Of a stretch of DNA of 64,000 nucleotides, positions 27,200 through 35,545 are shown piece by piece (position 1 is the stretch's first letter; each line of letters starts with the position of its first letter). The position numbers were made by a program, and so were the translations under genes. This DNA is from Cellulomonas chitinilytica (GTDB lineage Bacteria; Actinomycetota; Actinomycetes; Actinomycetales; Cellulomonadaceae), in contig NZ_BONK01000006.1 of the NCBI RefSeq assembly GCF_016862675.1, positions 226,661-290,660 of the forward strand, given 5' to 3'. The notes beneath the pieces were generated by a model. The model saw nothing but the letters and a program-made list of their open reading frames with translations, was not told the DNA's origin and did not search any database.

Positions 27200-27232
27200 C
27201 GGGCCCCGGTCCGTGGAGAGGACCGGGGCCCG
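27200..27232 (-). terminator. Stem-loop terminator of the first sugar-import operon
   Basis: Perfect 13-bp arms (27200-27212 and 27220-27232) enclose a 7-base loop, 35 bases beyond the stop of the minus-strand binding-protein gene (27267). Confidence 0.85.
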
Positions 27233-27266
27233 AGCACGACGGGCGTCGCGCGTCAGCCGGGGAGGA

Positions 27267-28574
27267 TCAGCTGATCGCGGACTCGACCTCCGTCACGTAC
27301 TGCTTGGCCGCGTCCTTGGGGGAGAGACGGCCGAACAGCACCTCCTGGTTGAGCCGCTTCGTGATCTCGGCGACGTCACCAGCACCGACCGGCGGCACCA
27401 CCGGGCCGTCGACGATGTCGTCCTGCAGGCCGGCCAGGAAGTCGGCGGCCTGCTTGTCCGTGGCGTTGAACTTGTCGGTCACGGCCGCGCGCACGTCGGT
27501 GTTGGCCGGCAGGCCGCGGTCGGAGAGCAGGATCTCGCCCGCTGCCTCGTCGTTGAGCAGGAAGTCGACGAGCAGCGCCGCCTCCTTCGGGTGCTTCGAC
27601 TTGGCGGAGACGGAGTAGAACATGGCCGGCTTGAAGTACATGCCGGTCCGCTTGTGCTCGTCCTCGCCGGGGACCCGCAGCAGCTTGAGCTCCTTGCCGG
27701 ACGCCTTCGTGATGGCGGTGAGCTGGTTCGTCCAGAACCACGCCATGGCGCCCTGGCCGGTGCCGACGAGCGACTGCTCGGGGCCGCCGGCGTCGACCTC
27801 GACGGTCTTCGCGGCGTCGGGCTCGCCGCCGCCCTGCTGGAGGTCGAGCGAGTACTGCCACCACTCGGCGAGGGTGCTCTCCTTGAAGCCGATCCCGCCG
27901 TCCTCGGCGTAGAGCGACTGCCCCCGCTGCCGGGCGAAGATCGAGAACCCGGGCTCGTTGAAGCCGTAGTCCTGCGCGCCGTACACGGCCTTGCCGGTCT
28001 TCGCGGAGATCTCGTTGGCGATGTCGACGTAGTCGTGCCACGTCCACGTCTTGTCGTCGGGCAGGTCGACGCCCGCCGCGGCGAACGCGGCCGGGTCGGC
28101 GACGACCGCGTACGCGTTGACGCCCGTCGCGACGCCGTACAGCTTGCCGTCGAGGGTGCCGGACTCGAGGACCGACTTGTCGATCTTCGAGGTGTCGATG
28201 CCGAGCTCGTTCGCGTCGGCCAGCACGCCGCGCGACGCGTAGTCGGCGAGGTAGCGCTCCTCCTGCGTGATGACGTCGGGGGCGTCCCCGCCGGCGACCG
28301 ACGTGCTCAGCTTGTCGAAGTAGCTGTTCCAGTCGGTGTAGTCGGGCACCACCGTGATGTACGGGTACTTCTCGGTGAACTTGTCGAGCACCTGCTGGGT
28401 GAGCTCGTGGCGGGTGTCGGAGCCCCACCAGGAGAACCGGATCGACACCGGCTCGGGCGGGCCGGACGACGTCGGGCTGGCGTCGGGGGTGTCCGCCGAG
28501 CCGCCCGCGCAGGCGGTCAGGGCCAGGGTGCCTGCGGCCAGCAGGGCCGCGAGACGGACGGTGCGGTTGCGCAT
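27267..28574 (-). CDS. Sugar ABC transporter substrate-binding lipoprotein
   Basis: A 435-residue family-1 extracellular solute-binding protein. The signal peptide ends in the lipobox LTAC (Cys21), followed by a Ser/Thr/Pro linker. The mature N-terminus reads VSIRFSWWGSDTRHELTQQVLDKF, as in carbohydrate-binding proteins, and EEAALLVDFLLNDEAAGEILLSDRGLPA is the C-lobe signature. The ligand is probably an oligosaccharide. It is the last gene of the operon, 64 bases after the MalG-type permease gene, and ends in a terminator. Confidence 0.92.
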   Translation of the reverse strand: MRNRTVRLAALLAAGTLALTACAGGSADTPDASPTSSGPPEPVSIRFSWWGSDTRHELTQQVLDKFTEKYPYITVVPDYTDWNSYFDKLSTSVAGGDAPDVITQEERYLADYASRGVLADANELGIDTSKIDKSVLESGTLDGKLYGVATGVNAYAVVADPAAFAAAGVDLPDDKTWTWHDYVDIANEISAKTGKAVYGAQDYGFNEPGFSIFARQRGQSLYAEDGGIGFKESTLAEWWQYSLDLQQGGGEPDAAKTVEVDAGGPEQSLVGTGQGAMAWFWTNQLTAITKASGKELKLLRVPGEDEHKRTGMYFKPAMFYSVSAKSKHPKEAALLVDFLLNDEAAGEILLSDRGLPANTDVRAAVTDKFNATDKQAADFLAGLQDDIVDGPVVPPVGAGDVAEITKRLNQEVLFGRLSPKDAAKQYVTEVESAIS

Positions 28575-28638
28575 GGTGCTCCTTCGAGGACGTCGGTGTG
28601 CTCGGTGGGCCGGGCGGTGTTCCAGGGAGGGACTGCTG

Positions 28639-29580
28639 CTACTTGATGCCGGTCGTCGCGATCCCCTTGACCAGGTACTTCTGGCCGAGCAGGAACGCGA
28701 GGAAGACCGGGACGAGCGACACGATGGACATCGCGAACATGGGGCCCCACGAGCTCTGGCCCGTGGAGTCGAGGAACGTGCGCAGCGCGACGGGGGCGGT
28801 GTACATGTCGGGCCGCGTGAGGAAGATCAGCTGGCTGAAGAAGTCGTTCCAGGTCCAGATGAACGTGAAGATCGCGGTCGTCGCGAGGGCGGGCAGCGAC
28901 AGCGGGAGCATGATCCGCAGGTAGATGCGTCCGTGCCCGCAGCCGTCGAGCCGCGCCGCCTCGTCGAGCTCGCGGGGGATGCCGCGGAAGAACTGGACCA
29001 TGAGGAAGATGAAGAACGCGTCCGTGGCCAGCAGCTTCGGCACGATCAGCGGCAGGAACGTGTTGACCCAGCCGAGCCGGGAGAACAGCACGTACTGCGG
29101 GACGATGATCACGTGGATCGGCAGCATGATCGACATGAGCATGATCGCGAACCACAGCTGCCGGCCCCGGAACTCCAGGCGGGCGAACGCGTAGGCGGCC
29201 ATCGAGCAGCTCACGAGGTTGCCGACGAGCGAGCCGAGCACGATGACGGCCGAGTTCAGCAGGTACCGGCTGAACGGGTACTGCAGGGCGGTCCAGCCGG
29301 CCGTGTAGTTGCCGAGGTCGATCTCGCTGGGGATGAGGGAGACGTCCCGGAAGATCAGCTCGGTCGGCTTGAGCGAGCTCATCAGCAGCCAGATCAGCGG
29401 GTACAGCATGACCACGCCGAGGACGACGAGCCCGAGGTGCTTGACCGCGGCACGCCGGCGGGCGGGCCAGGGGGAGCGGTACGGGGCGGGGCCGGCGGCG
29501 TCGGCGAGCTGTGTCAGCGACTGTCGCGAGGCGCTTGCGGACGTGGCGGGGGGCTCAGGGAGCACGCGGACCTCAGTCAT
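28639..29580 (-). CDS. MalG-type carbohydrate ABC permease
   Basis: A 313-residue inner-membrane permease with about six TM helices after a polar N-terminal tail of roughly 45 residues. The EAA loop that contacts the ATPase reads EAARLDGCGHGRIYLRIMLP, and the protein ends YLVKGIATTGIK, as in MalG/CUT1 subunits. ATG 29580 overlaps the end of the MalF-type gene by eight bases. No ATPase gene is present in the operon; CUT1 importers in actinobacteria commonly share an MsiK ATPase encoded elsewhere. Confidence 0.93.
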   Translation of the reverse strand: MTEVRVLPEPPATSASASRQSLTQLADAAGPAPYRSPWPARRRAAVKHLGLVVLGVVMLYPLIWLLMSSLKPTELIFRDVSLIPSEIDLGNYTAGWTALQYPFSRYLLNSAVIVLGSLVGNLVSCSMAAYAFARLEFRGRQLWFAIMLMSIMLPIHVIIVPQYVLFSRLGWVNTFLPLIVPKLLATDAFFIFLMVQFFRGIPRELDEAARLDGCGHGRIYLRIMLPLSLPALATTAIFTFIWTWNDFFSQLIFLTRPDMYTAPVALRTFLDSTGQSSWGPMFAMSIVSLVPVFLAFLLGQKYLVKGIATTGIK

Positions 29581-30562
29581 CGTAGAAGACCCAGAACTTG
29601 GAGGCGACGAAGTTCACGACGGTCATCGCGGCGACGATGAGCACGAGCAGCCACGCCATGGCGGAGGCGTACCCCATGTCCAGGGAGGCGAAGCCCTTCT
29701 GGTAGAGGTACAGCGTGTAGAACATCGTCGAGTCGGCCGGGCCGCCGGTGCCGCCGGAGACGACGAACGCCTGCGTGAAGCTCTGGAACGCCCCGATGAT
29801 CTGCAGGACCAGGTTGAAGAAGATGATCGGGGTGAGCAGCGGCAGGGTGATGGACCGGAACTGGCGGACCCGGGAGGCACCGTCGATCGACGCCGCCTCG
29901 TAGTACATCTCGGGGATCTGCCGCAGGCCCGCGAGGAAGATGATCATCGGCGCACCGAACGTCCACACGTGCAGGGCGACGAGCGTCCACAGCGCGGTGT
30001 CCGGGTCGGACACCCACCCCTTGCCCTCGATGCCGAAGATGCCGAGGAACGCGTTGACGAGGCCGTCGACGCCGAACACCTGGCGCCACAGGATCGCGAC
30101 GGCGACGGAGCCGCCGAGCAGGGACGGCAGGTAGAACGCCGACCGGTAGAACGCGAGGCCCCGCACGCCGCGGTCGAGCAGCAGCGCGAGGCCGAGGGCG
30201 ACGACGAGCTGCAGCGGGACGGCGGTGAGCACGTAGGTGAACGTGACCCGCAGCGCGTTGAGCAGCCGGGGGTCGTGCCACATGTGGGTGTAGTTCTCGA
30301 CGCCGATCCACTGCGGGGGCTGCAGCAGGTTGTAGTCGGTGAACGACAGGTACGCCGAGGCGAGCATCGGGCCGAGGGTCACGAGCGCGAGCCCGAGGAA
30401 CCAGGGGGCGAGGAAGACGACGGCGGCTCGGCCGTCGCCCTTGCGCAGCGCCGGCCGGGCGGTGGCGGGCCTGTCGCCGCCGCGGGCGCGCCTGCGGCGG
30501 CCGGGTGGCTGGTCGCCGTCGGCGGACCGGGTGGTCCGCCGCAGCTCCGAGACCACGGACAT
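29573..30562 (-). CDS. MalF-type sugar ABC permease
   Basis: A 329-residue CUT1 permease with a basic tail and about six TM helices. It has the entry motif LAPWFLGLALVTLGPMLASAYLSFTDYN and the coupling loop EAASIDGASRVRQFRSITLP. It pairs with the downstream MalG-type subunit. It is the first gene of the operon, starting at 30562 and facing the LacI-DUF6807 gene across a 175-base control region with two matched operators. Confidence 0.93.
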   Translation of the reverse strand: MSVVSELRRTTRSADGDQPPGRRRRARGGDRPATARPALRKGDGRAAVVFLAPWFLGLALVTLGPMLASAYLSFTDYNLLQPPQWIGVENYTHMWHDPRLLNALRVTFTYVLTAVPLQLVVALGLALLLDRGVRGLAFYRSAFYLPSLLGGSVAVAILWRQVFGVDGLVNAFLGIFGIEGKGWVSDPDTALWTLVALHVWTFGAPMIIFLAGLRQIPEMYYEAASIDGASRVRQFRSITLPLLTPIIFFNLVLQIIGAFQSFTQAFVVSGGTGGPADSTMFYTLYLYQKGFASLDMGYASAMAWLLVLIVAAMTVVNFVASKFWVFYDD

Positions 30563-30590
30563 CGTCGATCACCTCTTCGTGCTCGTACGG

Positions 30591-30607
30591 TGGGAAACCG
30601 GTTCCCA
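30591..30607. promoter_or_regulatory. LacI-type operator O1
   Basis: TGGGAAACCGGTTCCCA lies in front of the minus-strand importer operon. Together with O2 (30638-30654), which is its reverse complement except for the last base, it forms a matched pair 47 bp apart centre to centre. On the minus strand a -35-like TTGGGA overlaps its edge (30603-30608). Confidence 0.8.
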
Positions 30608-30636
30608 AGAAGGGAAGGTAGCACCGGCTCGGCGCA

Positions 30637-30665
30637 TTGGGAACCGGTTTCCCGTGGTGTATGTT
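30637..30665 (+). promoter_or_regulatory. Promoter with operator O2 of the LacI-DUF6807 gene
   Basis: The -35 is TTGGGA (30637-30642) and the -10 TATGTT (30660-30665), with a 17-base spacer. Operator O2, TGGGAACCGGTTTCCCG (30638-30654), overlaps the -35 and fills most of the spacer, so the bound repressor should block its own promoter. Autoregulation is the simplest reading. Confidence 0.7.
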
Positions 30666-30737
30666 CTGCCGGGAGCGGCCCCGTGGCGGGTGACTATAGC
30701 CGTGGGGCCTGAAATGTCCGGACCGCAGGAGGCTGCA

Positions 30738-32696
30738 GTGACGCAGGACGGGTGGCGGCGCGCGACGCCCACCATCGCGGAGGTGGCGCAGGCCGCCGGG
30801 GTGTCCCGGGCGACGGTGTCGCGCGTGATGAACGGGCGGTCCACCGTCGACGCCGAGCTCGTCGAACGCGTCCGGCAGGTCGCCGACCAGATGCACTACC
30901 GGCCCTCGACCGTGGCGCGCAGCCTGTCGCTCGGGCGCACCAACACCGTCGCCGTCGTCGTCCCCGACCTCGCGAACCCGATGTTCCAGCAGGTGCTGCG
31001 CGGCGTCACGTCCGCCGCCGCCGAGCACGGGTACCGGGTCCTCGTCGCCGACACCGTCGAGGACGCCGCCGCCGAGGAGCGCGTCGCCCTCGACGCGCGG
31101 ATGCGGTGCGACGGTCTCGTCCTCGTGTCCCCGCGGATGGCCGAGACGACCCTGCGCGCCCTGCTCGCCGAGGTCCGGCCCGTCGCCGTCGTCAACCGCG
31201 CGCCCGACGGCGTCACCCCGACCGTCGCCGTCGACTACGCCGCCGGTGTCGAGCAGATCGTCGAGCACCTCCTCGCCCTCGGCCACCGGCACCTGCTCTA
31301 CCTCGCCGGGCCGCCCGACTCCGCCTCGCACAACGCCCGCCTCGAGGCCCTGCGGATCGCCGCCTCCGGACGGACCGACGTGCGGCTGTCCGAGATGCCC
31401 GCCGGCTCGTCCGTCGAGTCCGGGTACGCCGCCGCGCAGGACGTGCTCGCCTCGCGGGCCACCGCCGTCGTCGCGTACAACGACCTCGTCGCGTTCGGCC
31501 TGCTCGCGCGCCTCAACGAGCTCGGCGTCGCCGTCCCCGGGGACGTGTCGATCACCGGCTTCGACGACATCGAGCTCGCCCGCTTCGCGACGCCGTCGCT
31601 CACCACCGTGACCGTCCCGCAGGCCGACCTCGGCCGGCTCGCCTGGACGCACCTGCACGGGCTCGTGTCCGGCGAGGGCGCCCTCGACCCGACCCCCGAG
31701 CGGATCCGGCCCGTGCTCGCCGTGCGGGACAGCACCGGCCCCGTGCCGCCCGCCGCCCGGCTCGGCCGACGTGCGCCGACCGACCCGGTCGGGCTCGTCG
31801 TGCCCACCCTCGCCGGGACTGCCTGGCGTGCCGACCTCGGCTCGTTCCTGCTCGGCGGGGCCGTGCGCGACGACGAGGCGACCGTCCCGCTCGCGCGGTA
31901 CGAGTCCGGTGAGCGCGTGCCCGGCGTGCACGCCCCCCGGCCCTACCTGCATCCCGTGCGGTCCGCCGCCGGTCGCGTGCTCACCGAGGTCAGCCCCGTC
32001 GACCACCGCCACCACTACGGCGTCTCCATGGCCGTGCCCGTCGTCAACGGCACCTCCTACTGGGGCGGCCGCACGTTCCTGCGCGACGAGGGCCCGACCC
32101 TGCTGCCCAACCACGGCCGCCAGGTCAGCACCGGCACGACCCTGCTCGACGACGGGACCACGCTGCACGACGACGTCGTCTGGCACGACGAGCACGGCGC
32201 ACCCCAGCTCCGCGAGGACCGCCGCCTGCACGCCGCCGCCCTGCCCGACGGGCGCGGCTGGACGCTGCAGTGGACGTCGGTGCTCCACGCCTCCGAGGGG
32301 CCGCTCCGGTTCGAGAGCCCCGGCACCAACGGCCGCCCCGACGCCGGCTACGGCGGGCTGTTCTGGCGGCTGCCCTCCGCCGACGTCACGACCGTGCTCG
32401 GCGACGGGCTCGTCGGCGAGGCCGCCGTGCACGGCAGCACGTCACCCTGGCTCGCGTTCGTGCAGCGCCGCGAGGGGACCACGACCACTGTGCTGCTCGT
32501 CCAGCCCGCCGGCCAGGTGCGGCCCTGGTTCGCCCGCGTCGCCGAGTACGTCGGCGCCGGGCCCGCGCTCGCCTGGGACCGGGTCGTCGACGTCCCCGCC
32601 GGCGGACGGGTCGACGTCGGCCTCACCGCCGTCGTCGTCGACCGGGCGCTCGGGGCCGACGAGGCGGGGGCGCTGGCGGCGGAGCTCGGGCGATGA
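30738..32696 (+). CDS. LacI-type repressor fused to a DUF6807 (PmoA-like) domain
   Basis: A 652-residue protein. Residues about 10-65 form the LacI HTH (PTIAEVAQAAGVSRATVSRVMNGR), and about 65-340 the periplasmic-binding-protein-like sensor (VVVPDLANPMFQQVLRG; VPGDVSITGFDDIELARFATPSLTTV). After a short linker, about 350-650 is a full DUF6807 domain (PRPYLHPVRSAAGRVLTEVSP, DHRHHYGVSMAVPVVNG, GYGGLFWR) like the free-standing protein at 47716. An AGGAGG site (30727-30732) five bases before GTG 30738 fixes the start. The frame is continuous across the junction. It probably represses the divergent importer and itself through O1/O2; the role of the fused domain is unknown. Confidence 0.88.
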   Translation: MTQDGWRRATPTIAEVAQAAGVSRATVSRVMNGRSTVDAELVERVRQVADQMHYRPSTVARSLSLGRTNTVAVVVPDLANPMFQQVLRGVTSAAAEHGYRVLVADTVEDAAAEERVALDARMRCDGLVLVSPRMAETTLRALLAEVRPVAVVNRAPDGVTPTVAVDYAAGVEQIVEHLLALGHRHLLYLAGPPDSASHNARLEALRIAASGRTDVRLSEMPAGSSVESGYAAAQDVLASRATAVVAYNDLVAFGLLARLNELGVAVPGDVSITGFDDIELARFATPSLTTVTVPQADLGRLAWTHLHGLVSGEGALDPTPERIRPVLAVRDSTGPVPPAARLGRRAPTDPVGLVVPTLAGTAWRADLGSFLLGGAVRDDEATVPLARYESGERVPGVHAPRPYLHPVRSAAGRVLTEVSPVDHRHHYGVSMAVPVVNGTSYWGGRTFLRDEGPTLLPNHGRQVSTGTTLLDDGTTLHDDVVWHDEHGAPQLREDRRLHAAALPDGRGWTLQWTSVLHASEGPLRFESPGTNGRPDAGYGGLFWRLPSADVTTVLGDGLVGEAAVHGSTSPWLAFVQRREGTTTTVLLVQPAGQVRPWFARVAEYVGAGPALAWDRVVDVPAGGRVDVGLTAVVVDRALGADEAGALAAELGR

Positions 32697-33949
32697 GCGG
32701 CGAACCGGCAGTGTCCGACGACCGCCTGGCCGACGACCGCGTCGCCGCCCCGGCCGGAGGTCGCGGGCCGAACACCGTGGACGGGCTGAGCACCCGGGAT
32801 GCAGGCCGGGCGTCGGTCGCCGGCCGTGGGCCGTCGGTGGCCGTCGTCGGGGTGCACGGGTTCGGGGCGTCGCACGTCCGCCGGGTCGTCGACCTCGCGG
32901 CCGACGGGCGGGCCACGCTCGCCGCCGTCGTCGACCCGCGGCCCGTCGACGGTCTCGAGCACGTCCCGGCCGGCACGCCCTGGTACCCGGACCTCGACAC
33001 GCTGCTCGACCGGGCCGCGCCCGACGTCGTCGTCCTCGCCACCCCCATCCCCACCCACCTCCCGTTCGCGGCCGCCGCGCTCCGCGCCGGGTGCGACGTG
33101 CTCCTGGAGAAGCCGCCCGTCGCGTCGCTCGCCGAGCACGAGGAGCTGCTCTCTGTCGTCGAGGAGACCGGCCGGCTCTGCCAGGTCGGCTTCCAGACGT
33201 TCGGGTCCGGCGCGGTCGACGAGGTCGCGCGGATCGTCGCGAGCGGCGAGCTCGGCGACGTCACGGGGGTCGGGGCCGTCGGCACCTGGCTGCGGACCGC
33301 CGGCTACTACGGCCGGGCCCGCTGGGCCGGGCGGCGCACGCTCGACGGGGTCGACGTGGTCGACGGCGTCGTCACCAACCCGCTCGCGCACGCCGTCGCG
33401 ACCGCCCTGCTGCTCGCCGGCGCGCGGACCGCGCTGGACGTCGCCGACGTGCGGCTCGACCAGTACCGCGCCCACCCCATCGAGGCCGACGACACGTCGT
33501 CGCTCGTCGTCACGACGGCGGGCGGCGTGCGGGTCGCCGCCGGGCTCACCGTGTGCGCGCCCGTCCAGTCGCCCGCGCGGGTCGTCGTGCAGGGGACGCT
33601 CGGCACCGCGACGCTGCTCTACGAGTCGGACACGATCGAGGTCTCGTCCGGCCGGGGCGTGCGGCGGATCCAGTGCGGTCGGACTGACCTGCTGCACCAG
33701 CTCCTCGACGCCCGTGCGGACCCGGCGGTCACCCTGCGGTGCGAGGTCGCCGACACCGGGGCGTTCATGCGCGTGCTCGAGGCGGTCCGCACCGCCCCGA
33801 ACCCTCGTCCGGTGCCGGAGCGGTTCGTTCAGTGGCACGGCGAGGGCGACGAGCGGCACCCCGTGGTCGACGGGATCGAGGACTGGTGCGCGCGGGTCGC
33901 CGCCGAGGGCCGCACGTTCCGCGAGCTCGGCGCGCCGTTCGCCGGGTGA
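32693..33949 (+). CDS. Gfo/Idh/MocA family oxidoreductase
   Basis: A 418-residue NAD(P)-dependent sugar oxidoreductase. A polar tail of about 45 residues precedes the Rossmann fold (VAVVGVHGFGASHVRRV), and the family EKPP motif is in DVLLEKPPVASLAEHEELL. The C-terminal alpha/beta domain carries the substrate site, with the Lys of EKPP as the usual catalytic residue. ATG 32693 overlaps the stop of the LacI-DUF6807 gene (ATGA), so the two products are made together. The substrate is unknown but probably comes from the neighbouring importer. Confidence 0.9.
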   Translation: MSGEPAVSDDRLADDRVAAPAGGRGPNTVDGLSTRDAGRASVAGRGPSVAVVGVHGFGASHVRRVVDLAADGRATLAAVVDPRPVDGLEHVPAGTPWYPDLDTLLDRAAPDVVVLATPIPTHLPFAAAALRAGCDVLLEKPPVASLAEHEELLSVVEETGRLCQVGFQTFGSGAVDEVARIVASGELGDVTGVGAVGTWLRTAGYYGRARWAGRRTLDGVDVVDGVVTNPLAHAVATALLLAGARTALDVADVRLDQYRAHPIEADDTSSLVVTTAGGVRVAAGLTVCAPVQSPARVVVQGTLGTATLLYESDTIEVSSGRGVRRIQCGRTDLLHQLLDARADPAVTLRCEVADTGAFMRVLEAVRTAPNPRPVPERFVQWHGEGDERHPVVDGIEDWCARVAAEGRTFRELGAPFAG

Positions 33950-33993
33950 CCACACAGCCTCCGCGGGGCTGGTCCGTCTGCGAGCCTGGTGCC

Positions 33994-34341
33994 GTGACGA
34001 CGTCGGGCGACGGAGAGCCGGCACTCCGTGCGGAGGTGGCGCGATGGTCCGCCGCGCTCCGCGAGGTGGAGGTGCTCGAGCCCTGGCTCACCGAGTCCCA
34101 CTGGGACGAGCACTACTGGGACGACGTCGCCGAGCAGGTCGCCGACGATCCTCGGAGCAGGGCGGACGCCCGTGGCGCGCGTGACGCCCTAGAAGACGCC
34201 TTGCGGCGGGCTTTCCCGGGCGCATCGCTCGTCAGCGAGAACGGTCTCTACCGGGACCGGCTCGGCGAACGGCTCGACAGGGTCGTCGGGCTCGTGGTGT
34301 CGCGCCGATCGGCCGATCGGCGACCGCCACGCAGCTGGTGA
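33994..34341 (+). CDS. Hypothetical protein
   Basis: A 115-residue protein with no recognised family. It is helical and acidic in the middle (LREVEVLEPWLTESHWDEHYWDDVAEQVADD) and ends in an Arg-rich tail that may be a late frame extension. GTG 33994 is taken as the start. GTG 33946, which overlaps the oxidoreductase stop as GTGA, would add 16 residues of less protein-like sequence. It could be a small cytosolic protein or a decaying gene. Confidence 0.45.
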   Translation: MTTSGDGEPALRAEVARWSAALREVEVLEPWLTESHWDEHYWDDVAEQVADDPRSRADARGARDALEDALRRAFPGASLVSENGLYRDRLGERLDRVVGLVVSRRSADRRPPRSW

Positions 34342-34386
34342 CGGCCAGGGGTGACGGTCCGGGGCGGCAGGCGGCACCATCAGGGC

Positions 34387-35334
34387 ATGCATCGACAGGT
34401 CGGCGCTCTGATCCTCGCGGGCGGGCTCGCGCTCGCGGGGTGCAGCCCGTCCTCGTCCGAGGTCGCACCGACGCCCGACCCGTCGCGCTCGGCCGTGCCG
34501 ATCCCCGGCGACGTGCTGGCCGGGCTGTCCGTCGAGGTGCGGCAGGCGCGCAGCGACTGGGCGTTGCGGGTCGTGCAGCTCCGGGTGACGAACGCCGGAC
34601 CGGGTGACGTGACCGTCGCGCAGGCGCGGCTGGTCACGCCGGACGACGAGGGGGTCGCGACGGGCGACCGGGAGCGGCCCGTCCGGGCGGGGGTCGACCG
34701 GGACGTGTCCGTCGCGCTCGGGACGCCCGACTGCACGAGCGCGACGTCCGGGGTGCCGCGGGCCGAGCTCGACCTCGTCGACCCGGACGGGAGGCGGTCG
34801 ACGCTCGTCGTGCAGCCCGACGACCCGCAGGGGCACCTCGCCCGCATCCACGGCGAGGACTGCGCGGCGGCCGCCGTCGCGCGCGGGGCGACGATCACGC
34901 TCGCCGACGAGCTCGGCATCCAGGAGGTCGACGGACGGTTCGTCGCGGAGGTGGACCTGGAGGTCGAGCCCGTGCCCGGTGGGCCGCGGGTGGAGCTGAA
35001 CGGCGTGGACGGGACCGTGCTGCTGGCGCCGGCGGACGGGGCGACGGGCTGGGCCGTGGACGTCGACACGGCCGACGGTGGGACCGCCGGGGGGACGGGG
35101 GGCACGAGCGACGGCGCCACCGGCGGCGAGAGCACGACCCTCCGGCTGCTCGTGGTGCCGACCCGGTGCGACGCGCACGCCGTCGCGGAGGACAAGCGGG
35201 GGACGTTCTTCGGGCTGCACACGCGGGTCGACGGGGTGGAGCAGCCGGTGTTCTACGTCGGCGCGGACGACTCGCTGCGCGGGGCGCTGCACGACTTCGT
35301 CGGGACGTCCTGCGGGGTGCCGGCCGCGAGCTGA
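34387..35334 (+). CDS. Putative lipoprotein of unknown function
   Basis: A 315-residue protein with a short signal peptide and lipobox LAGC (Cys18), a Ser/Pro linker, and a mature domain of repeated beta strands (LRVVQLRVTNAGPGDVTVAQARLV; AEVDLEVEPVPGGPRVEL). A Gly/Thr-rich insert lies at about residues 235-258. Four Cys residues after the lipidation site could form disulfides outside the cell. No enzyme motif is visible. ATG 34387 is the start. It lies upstream of an unrelated large membrane protein gene. Confidence 0.65.
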   Translation: MHRQVGALILAGGLALAGCSPSSSEVAPTPDPSRSAVPIPGDVLAGLSVEVRQARSDWALRVVQLRVTNAGPGDVTVAQARLVTPDDEGVATGDRERPVRAGVDRDVSVALGTPDCTSATSGVPRAELDLVDPDGRRSTLVVQPDDPQGHLARIHGEDCAAAAVARGATITLADELGIQEVDGRFVAEVDLEVEPVPGGPRVELNGVDGTVLLAPADGATGWAVDVDTADGGTAGGTGGTSDGATGGESTTLRLLVVPTRCDAHAVAEDKRGTFFGLHTRVDGVEQPVFYVGADDSLRGALHDFVGTSCGVPAAS

Positions 35335-35545
35335 CCGATCGGCTCGCCGGGGCGGTCGAGGCGCGGGTCGGCGCTGGAGAACGGGGTCCCGGCTGACCGG
35401 GCGCCCGGCCGGGGACGTACCTCTCGGCCCGGCGGCCGTCCCGGCGGGAGGCTGACGCCCGGTATCAGCCGGCGGCGAGTCGTGCTCCGGACAGTGTCCG
35501 GCCGGACAGCAGCGCCCGGCCCGGCCGACCGCAGGGGGGCTCCCG

